Source: DAOUKH01 sp034420775 (GTDB taxonomy: Bacteria > Chloroflexota > Dehalococcoidia > SHYB01). Taken from it: a stretch of DNA of 8,200 nucleotides. Position 1 is the stretch's first letter, and each line of letters starts with the position of its first letter. Below the pieces are notes generated by a model. The model was not told the DNA's origin. It searched no databases and was given only the letters and a program-made list of their open reading frames with translations. Of this stretch, positions 4,855 through 8,200 are shown in pieces. The position numbers were made by a program, and so were the translations under genes. Location of the stretch: NCBI GenBank assembly GCA_034420775.1, contig DAOUKZ010000185.1, positions 1-8,200 on the forward strand, given 5' to 3'.

Positions 4855-5307
4855 CTACTCGACGATCCAAGCGTCCGGAGCGCGGGTGTAGGACAGCAGT
4901 TCGTCGGCGGTGAAGAAGTTGGCGAGCTCCCTGGCCGCCGATTCTGGGCTATCGGAGCCGTGGACGAGATTCCGCCCCACGTCGAGCCCGAAGTCACCAC
5001 GGATGCTGCCGGGCGGCGACTGCGCGGGGTCGGTCTTCCCCATCGTCTTGCGGGTGATCTCGATGGCGCGGGGGCCTTCAAGGGCCATCGCCACGATAGG
5101 CCCCGAGGTGATGAAGTCGATGAGGCCCGGGAAGAACGGCTTTCCTTCGTGCTCGCCGTAGTGGGTGCGGGCAAGCGCATCGCTCACCTGCATCAGCTTC
5201 ATGGCGGCGATGCGCAGGCCGGTCTTCTCCAGCCGGGTCACGATCTCGCCGATCAGGCCGCGCTGTACGGCGTCGGGCTTCAGTAATACCAGGGTGCGTT
5301 CGCTCAA
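4855..5307 (-). CDS. ndk: Nucleoside diphosphate kinase
   Basis: This 150-residue enzyme moves the gamma-phosphate from ATP to nucleoside diphosphates through a phosphohistidine, keeping NTP and dNTP pools balanced. The catalytic His116 lies in NLVHGSDSPESA (113-124). Other active-site positions are Lys10 (LLKPDAVQRG), Tyr50 (HYGEHEGKPFF), Arg86, Thr92 and Arg103. TSGPIVAMALEG (67-78) and the C-terminal FFTADELLSY complete the family pattern. The start is a TTG at 5307-5305; its use is supported by GGAGG (5317-5313) with a 5-base spacer and by the N-terminus SERTLVLLKPDAV, which fits the family. It is the last gene of the tsaE-tsaB-ndk operon, 36 bases after tsaB. It meets rsfS tail-to-tail with 3 bases between the stops. 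Confidence 0.97.
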   Translation of the reverse strand: MSERTLVLLKPDAVQRGLIGEIVTRLEKTGLRIAAMKLMQVSDALARTHYGEHEGKPFFPGLIDFITSGPIVAMALEGPRAIEITRKTMGKTDPAQSPPGSIRGDFGLDVGRNLVHGSDSPESAARELANFFTADELLSYTRAPDAWIVE

Positions 5308-5312
5308 CGGGG

Positions 5313-5317
5313 CCTCC
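5313..5317 (-). promoter_or_regulatory. Ribosome binding site supporting the TTG start of ndk
   Basis: GGAGG on the minus strand with a 5-base spacer before TTG (5307-5305). There is no ATG or GTG nearby in frame that would keep the conserved N-terminal strand of Ndk, so this site fixes the rare start codon. Confidence 0.8.
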
Positions 5318-5343
5318 AGTCAGACGTTGTGGGGCGACGGCTA

Positions 5344-6054
5344 CTACTGCGACTTTGGCTTGCGGCGCGCCGTCTTGGCCGGCTTGGGAGTCGAGATGGC
5401 GGGAGGCCTCGCGTAGATCGGCGCGGCGCTCGCGTCGCCGACTTCTTCGCCCCGCTGTAGGCGCTCCCAGCCCAGCACGCAAAGAGCGGAGGGGCGCCTC
5501 CACCCTTCGGCAGGGCCAGGGAAGCGTGCCAGGTTGCCCAGCGCTTCGGCGAGCTGCTCCCGGATGGCGGCCAGATGCTGGCCGCAAAAGAGCGTTGCTT
5601 CGCTGGTCTCCGCAATCAGGGCGTCGGGTGTCAGAAGCGCCGGTGGCGCGACCTCGGCCAGGCCGTCATCGGTGTTAGCGAAGCGCCCTACGGAGAGCTC
5701 GTCACGGCCGGCGTCCATGATGGGGCGGATAGGCAGGCCGCGCCCGGCAAAGGGGGCGGCCTCGATCCACATCGTGCCCACGCCGACGAGCGTCGCTCCC
5801 GACCCAAGGGCAAGGCCCTTCGCCGCACTGATGCCGACGCGGACGGCGGTGAAGCCGCCGGGGCCGGTGGCGACGAAGATGGCCTGAAGGTCGGAGGCCG
5901 AAACACCATTCCTTTCGAGCAGCGTCGCGACCCCCGGCATGAGCTCGACGGTGTGATTGCGCCCCGCGTTCCAGATTCGCTCCTCGATAGCGACGCCACG
6001 CTCCGAGAGCGCGATGCCGGCAACCTCCGTCGACGTGTCGATGGCGAGTTCCAT
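5344..6054 (-). CDS. tsaB: tRNA t6A37 biosynthesis protein TsaB
   Basis: TsaB is the inactive ASKHA-fold partner of TsaD. With TsaE it supports transfer of threonylcarbamoyl to A37 of ANN-decoding tRNAs. The 236-residue protein shows the family signatures LAIDTSTEVAGIAL (3-16), NHTVELMPGVATLL (33-46), FVATGPGGFTAVRVGISAAKGLA (60-82) and PIMDAGRDELSVG (111-123). The C-terminus ends in a short Pro/Lys/Arg-rich tail (about 217-236) that looks unstructured and is not part of the fold. The ATG at 6054-6052 is 2 bases after the tsaE stop, with GAGGAGGG (6072-6065) 10 bases upstream. Two TAG codons stand in tandem at the end (5346-5344 and 5343-5341). The adjacent tsaE supports the assignment. tsaD is not in this window. 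Confidence 0.95.
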   Translation of the reverse strand: MELAIDTSTEVAGIALSERGVAIEERIWNAGRNHTVELMPGVATLLERNGVSASDLQAIFVATGPGGFTAVRVGISAAKGLALGSGATLVGVGTMWIEAAPFAGRGLPIRPIMDAGRDELSVGRFANTDDGLAEVAPPALLTPDALIAETSEATLFCGQHLAAIREQLAEALGNLARFPGPAEGWRRPSALCVLGWERLQRGEEVGDASAAPIYARPPAISTPKPAKTARRKPKSQ

Positions 6055-6056
6055 AA

Positions 6057-6542
6057 CTAGCCGGCCCTCCTCACAGGGGTTGGCTGGACGGCGTCGAGCA
6101 GGGCCTCGTGCCGCTTGCCCTCCGCCTCGAAGACAAGCGCCCGCTCATCGCCGCCAAGGTCGGTCAACTCGACGGTCATGCGGTCGGAAGGATACACGCC
6201 GGACGCCCGGTCGGCCCACTCCACGACACCGACGAGGTCGCCCGCGCCGAACTCATCGAGGCCCAAGTCGAGCGTCTCCTCGGCCCCGTCGATGCGGTAC
6301 AGGTCGACGTGGCGTAGCCGCAGCCTGCCGGTGTGTTCGGTGGCGAGGACGAACGTGGGACTGTGGACGTAGCCCTCGACGCCGAGGCCGCGGGCGAGAC
6401 CCTGCGCGAAGCAGGTCTTGCCTGCACCCAAGTCGCCGACCAGGAGCAGGACCTCGCCACCCCGGCACCCCGCGCCGATGGCCTCGGCGACGGCCTGCGT
6501 CGCACCGGCGGACTGGGTCACGACATCTTTCCGCAGCATCAC
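6057..6542 (-). CDS. tsaE: tRNA t6A37 biosynthesis ATPase TsaE
   Basis: TsaE is a small P-loop ATPase that binds the TsaB-TsaD complex and resets it during t6A synthesis. The 161-residue protein carries the Walker A motif GDLGAGKT (36-43), followed by CFAQGLARGLGV. SPTFVLATEH (61-70) corresponds to the family switch segment, HVDLYRI (78-84) to the Walker B region, and VVEWADR (106-112) is also typical. The frame can start at GTG (6542-6540) or at the ATG that directly follows it (6539-6537). I favour GTG because a perfect TATAAT (6554-6549) ends exactly 6 bases before it and there is no Shine-Dalgarno site, suggesting a leaderless mRNA. The choice changes the protein by only one residue. It heads the operon with tsaB and ndk and is divergent from acdB. 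Confidence 0.95.
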   Translation of the reverse strand: MMLRKDVVTQSAGATQAVAEAIGAGCRGGEVLLLVGDLGAGKTCFAQGLARGLGVEGYVHSPTFVLATEHTGRLRLRHVDLYRIDGAEETLDLGLDEFGAGDLVGVVEWADRASGVYPSDRMTVELTDLGGDERALVFEAEGKRHEALLDAVQPTPVRRAG

Positions 6543-6548
6543 CGTGCG

Positions 6549-6577
6549 ATTATAGAGGCTTCTTGGCCCAACAGAAA
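6549..6577 (-). promoter_or_regulatory. tsaE-tsaB-ndk promoter
   Basis: On the minus strand a perfect TATAAT (6554-6549) is preceded after 17 bases by a weak -35 match, TTTCTG (6577-6572). The six bases after the -10 lead to the GTG at 6542, so the transcript likely starts at the first base of the start codon. The -10 box is convincing; the -35 box is not. Confidence 0.68.
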
Positions 6578-6609
6578 CGTACGGGCCACTGGACCGCCTT
6601 CTCCCTTCC

Positions 6610-6637
6610 TTGACACCCCTAAGCCCGCTTCTATACT
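6610..6637 (+). promoter_or_regulatory. acdBA promoter, near-consensus sigma-70 type
   Basis: A perfect TTGACA (6610-6615) and TATACT (6632-6637; 5 of 6 with TATAAT) are separated by 16 bases. The predicted start near 6644 gives a 5' leader of about 30 bases. It carries AAGGAAGG (6658-6665), 8 bases before the acdB ATG. This is the strongest promoter match in the window. Confidence 0.82.
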
Positions 6638-6673
6638 AGGCGCGGCACTCAACGGAAAAGGAAGGCCCCGCCC

Positions 6674-7372
6674 ATGTCTGGGAACGCCATCGTCGAAGCC
6701 GCCCGCAAAGAGGGGCGCACCCTGCTCACCGAAGTCGAGGCGAAGCAGATGCTCAAGGAAGCGGGCCTCGACGTGACGGACACCCGGCTGGCGAAGGACA
6801 AGGCCGGGGCCGTGGCACTGGCCGGGGAGCTCGGCTACCCCGTCGTCCTAAAGATCGTCTCGCCCGACATCGTGCACAAGAGCGACGTCGGCGGCGTGAA
6901 GCTGGGGCTCGCCGACGCCGACGCGGTGGGCGCGGCCTACGACGAGATCGTCGCCGCGGCGAAAGCGGCCGTGCCTTCCGCCAACGTCCACGGCGTTTCC
7001 GTCCAGGCGATGGCGGCGCCCGGCACCGAGATCATCCTCGGCATGTCCAAGGACCCGCAGTTCGGCCCCGTGCTTATGTTCGGGCTCGGCGGCGTGCTCG
7101 TCGAGGTGCTCAAGGACGTGGCCTTCCGCATCGTCCCGCTCACCGAGCGCGACGCGAAGCAGATGGTCCGCGAGATCAAGGGCTTCCCCGTGCTCGAAGG
7201 CTACCGCGGGCAGGACCCGGCCGACCTGGCCGGGATCGAGGCGGCGCTCCTCAAGTTGTCCGAATATGTCGAGGGGCACGAGGAGATCAAGGAGCTCGAT
7301 CTCAACCCCGTCTTCGCCTACAAGGACGGCCTCGCCGCCGTCGACGCCCGCATCGTCCTCGAAGACGCCTAG
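6674..7372 (+). CDS. acdB: ADP-forming acyl-CoA synthetase, beta subunit (ATP-grasp)
   Basis: This 232-residue protein is the free-standing ATP-grasp beta subunit of an ADP-forming acetate/acyl-CoA ligase. The enzyme couples acyl-CoA breakdown to ATP synthesis (acyl-CoA + ADP + Pi to acid + CoA + ATP) and is reversible. It shows LTEVEAKQMLKEAGLDV (18-34), the nucleotide-binding YPVVLKIVSPDIVHKSDVGGV (55-75), QAMAAPGTEIILGMSKDPQFGP (111-132) and LMFGLGGVLVEVLKDVAFR (134-152). It closes with IKELDLNPVFAY (205-216), in which Asp209 and Asn211 are the usual metal ligands. His68 in HKSDVGG matches the beta-subunit His reported to be phosphorylated in archaeal enzymes, as far as I recall. The ATG has AAGGAAGG upstream and its own promoter. 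The alpha subunit follows after 40 bases. Succinyl-CoA ligase beta is the main alternative, but the short length and motif set favour the ACD type. Confidence 0.93.
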   Translation: MSGNAIVEAARKEGRTLLTEVEAKQMLKEAGLDVTDTRLAKDKAGAVALAGELGYPVVLKIVSPDIVHKSDVGGVKLGLADADAVGAAYDEIVAAAKAAVPSANVHGVSVQAMAAPGTEIILGMSKDPQFGPVLMFGLGGVLVEVLKDVAFRIVPLTERDAKQMVREIKGFPVLEGYRGQDPADLAGIEAALLKLSEYVEGHEEIKELDLNPVFAYKDGLAAVDARIVLEDA

Positions 7373-7412
7373 CTCCACCTCCCGGCCTGCTCGCTCGCCC
7401 CGTACGACCGTC
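7373..7412 (+). other. Pyrimidine-rich spacer between acdB and acdA
   Basis: The 40 bases between the acdB TAG and the acdA ATG contain no Shine-Dalgarno-like run. They include CTCCACCTCCC (7373-7383), which resembles the anti-Shine-Dalgarno end of 16S rRNA rather than its complement. No hairpin or promoter is evident, so acdA is most likely translated from the acdB mRNA without a classical ribosome binding site. Confidence 0.5.
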
Positions 7413-8200
7413 ATGCCCATCGACCGCCAGCGCTTCGACCGCATCTTCAACCCGAAGACCGTGGTGGTCGTCGGGGCGAAGAAGGCGACGAACTACAGCT
7501 GGCTGCGCAACATGCTGACGGTGAAGGGGAAGCTCTACTCCGTCCAGCTAGATGAGAACGAGATCCCCGGCATCGAGGACCTCGGCGTCACCAACTACAA
7601 GAGCATGGCCGAGGTCCCCGAGCCTATCGACTACGTGCTGGTGGCGGTGCCGCGCAACGTCACGCCCATCATCCTGGCCGACGCCATCAAGGCGAACGCG
7701 GGCGGGGTCGCGATGTTCACCTCCGGCTTTGCGGAGACGGACGACGACGGCCGCGCGTTGCAAGAGAAGGTGCGCGGGATGGCCCTCGAGGCCGGCATGC
7801 CGCTGATTGGGCCCAACTGCATGGGGATCTTCAGTCCCGCCGCCGGCGTCCGCCAGAACGAAGACCAGTACCACGGCGAGAGCGGCCCCGTCGGCTTTAT
7901 CGGCCAGAGCGGGACGCACACCGTTTACACCTCGACCACGTTGAACGTGGTGCACGGCATCAAGCTCGCCAAGTCGGTCAGCTTCGGCAACGCGGCAGTG
8001 CTCGAAGCGGCGGACTACCTCGACTACTTCGCCGCCGACCCCGCGGTCGAGATCATCGGCATGTACATCGAGGGGGTGAAGGACGGACGGCGCTTCGTGC
8101 GCTCGCTGCGGGAGGCCGCGGCGAAGAAGCCGGTGCTGATCTGGAAGGGCGGCCAGACGGAGCAAGGCGCGCGGGCGGCGGCCTCGCATACCGCGTCGCT
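7413..8200 (+). CDS. acdA: ADP-forming acyl-CoA synthetase, alpha subunit (3' end outside window)
   Basis: The frame is open from the ATG at 7413 through the window end, giving 262 residues of the alpha subunit. This subunit binds CoA and carries the phosphohistidine shuttle of the ADP-forming acyl-CoA ligase. It begins FDRIFNPKTVVVVGAKK, where the CoA-binding Rossmann loop is unusual. PIDYVLVAVPRNV (71-83) and GGVAMFTSGFAE (97-108) complete that domain. MPLIGPNCMGIF (129-140) and GFIGQSG (161-167) mark the succinyl-CoA-ligase-like domain. IIGMYIEG (214-221) holds the conserved Glu220. Near the window edge ARAAASHTAS holds His259, which matches the catalytic alpha-subunit His of known ACDs. 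No Shine-Dalgarno site precedes the ATG. It forms a beta-first gene pair with acdB, whereas single-chain versions are usually fused alpha then beta. Full-length alpha chains run to about 450 residues or more, so roughly 200 are missing. Confidence 0.92.
   Translation, partial: MPIDRQRFDRIFNPKTVVVVGAKKATNYSWLRNMLTVKGKLYSVQLDENEIPGIEDLGVTNYKSMAEVPEPIDYVLVAVPRNVTPIILADAIKANAGGVAMFTSGFAETDDDGRALQEKVRGMALEAGMPLIGPNCMGIFSPAAGVRQNEDQYHGESGPVGFIGQSGTHTVYTSTTLNVVHGIKLAKSVSFGNAAVLEAADYLDYFAADPAVEIIGMYIEGVKDGRRFVRSLREAAAKKPVLIWKGGQTEQGARAAASHTAS

Larger units (their letters stand above)
6543..6673. other. Divergent intergenic region between tsaE and acdB
   Basis: These 131 bases hold back-to-back promoters, leftward for tsaE and rightward for acdB. 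A small inverted repeat, TGGCCC (6564-6569) and GGGCCA (6583-6588) with a 13-base gap, spans the tsaE -35 region. It might bind a regulator, but it is short and could be chance. I see no small gene or RNA structure here. Confidence 0.6.

Noticed and set aside
5613..6613. Plus-strand frames opposite tsaB and tsaE
   Set aside because: Arg/Ser/Pro-rich antisense readings without motifs or ribosome sites.
7401..7412. A possible -10 element making acdA leaderless
   Set aside because: TACGAC lacks the final T, spacing to the ATG is 4 bases, and no -35 is seen.
6848..7450. A 200-codon minus-strand frame opposite acdB
   Set aside because: Shadow of the conserved ATP-grasp gene; composition dominated by Gly, Asp, His, Val and Leu as expected for an antisense frame.

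Overview
The window is gene-dense, high-GC bacterial chromosome (about two thirds G+C by eye). It carries thirteen complete or nearly complete protein genes plus an acyl-CoA dehydrogenase tail. No RNA gene, CRISPR array, insertion sequence or prophage gene is visible. The gene content points to an uncultured or little-studied Chloroflexota-like lineage (Dehalococcoidia/SAR202 type): split ADP-forming acyl-CoA synthetase subunits, tandem DinB-fold proteins and acyl-CoA dehydrogenase. This placement is an inference from gene content and style, not a proven assignment.

Layout. Positions 2-325 (+) are the C-terminal 107 residues of an acyl-CoA dehydrogenase. Tail-to-tail with it is a minus-strand HigB/HigA toxin-antitoxin pair (341-963) with a near-perfect 29-bp palindromic operator inside its promoter. 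Reading leftward from 4387 to 1017 is an operon mnmA - dinB-like A - dinB-like B - rnhB - yraN. Three of its four junctions are 4-base GTGA or ATGA overlaps. Divergent from mnmA is rsfS (+), which has a strong promoter and seems to start at CTG. It ends 3 bases from the stop of the next leftward operon, tsaE - tsaB - ndk (6542 to 4855). Divergent from tsaE, with its own strong promoter, is a rightward pair acdB - acdA (6674 to the window edge), the beta and alpha subunits of an ADP-forming acyl-CoA synthetase.

How the genes work together. The middle of the window is mostly translation and nucleic-acid housekeeping. MnmA makes 2-thiouridine at tRNA position 34. TsaE and TsaB help make t6A at tRNA position 37. 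RsfS silences idle ribosomes, Ndk balances NTP pools, and RNase HII removes ribonucleotides from DNA. The two ends are acyl-CoA metabolism: a beta-oxidation type dehydrogenase, and an enzyme that turns acyl-CoA into acid plus ATP, or the reverse.

The most interesting signals are regulatory and translational. higB and tsaE both have a -10 element exactly 6 bases before a GTG start and no Shine-Dalgarno site, which is the geometry of leaderless mRNAs. The conventional TTG start of rsfS is in fact the -35 box of its own promoter, leaving a CTG with an ideal Shine-Dalgarno site as the likely start. Also notable are the tandem diverged DinB paralogues with a His/Glu/His metal-site pattern, a divergent nucleotide-binding loop in the synthetase alpha subunit, and a stop-codon set with no TAA and mostly TAG. 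I see no clearly new multi-gene system.
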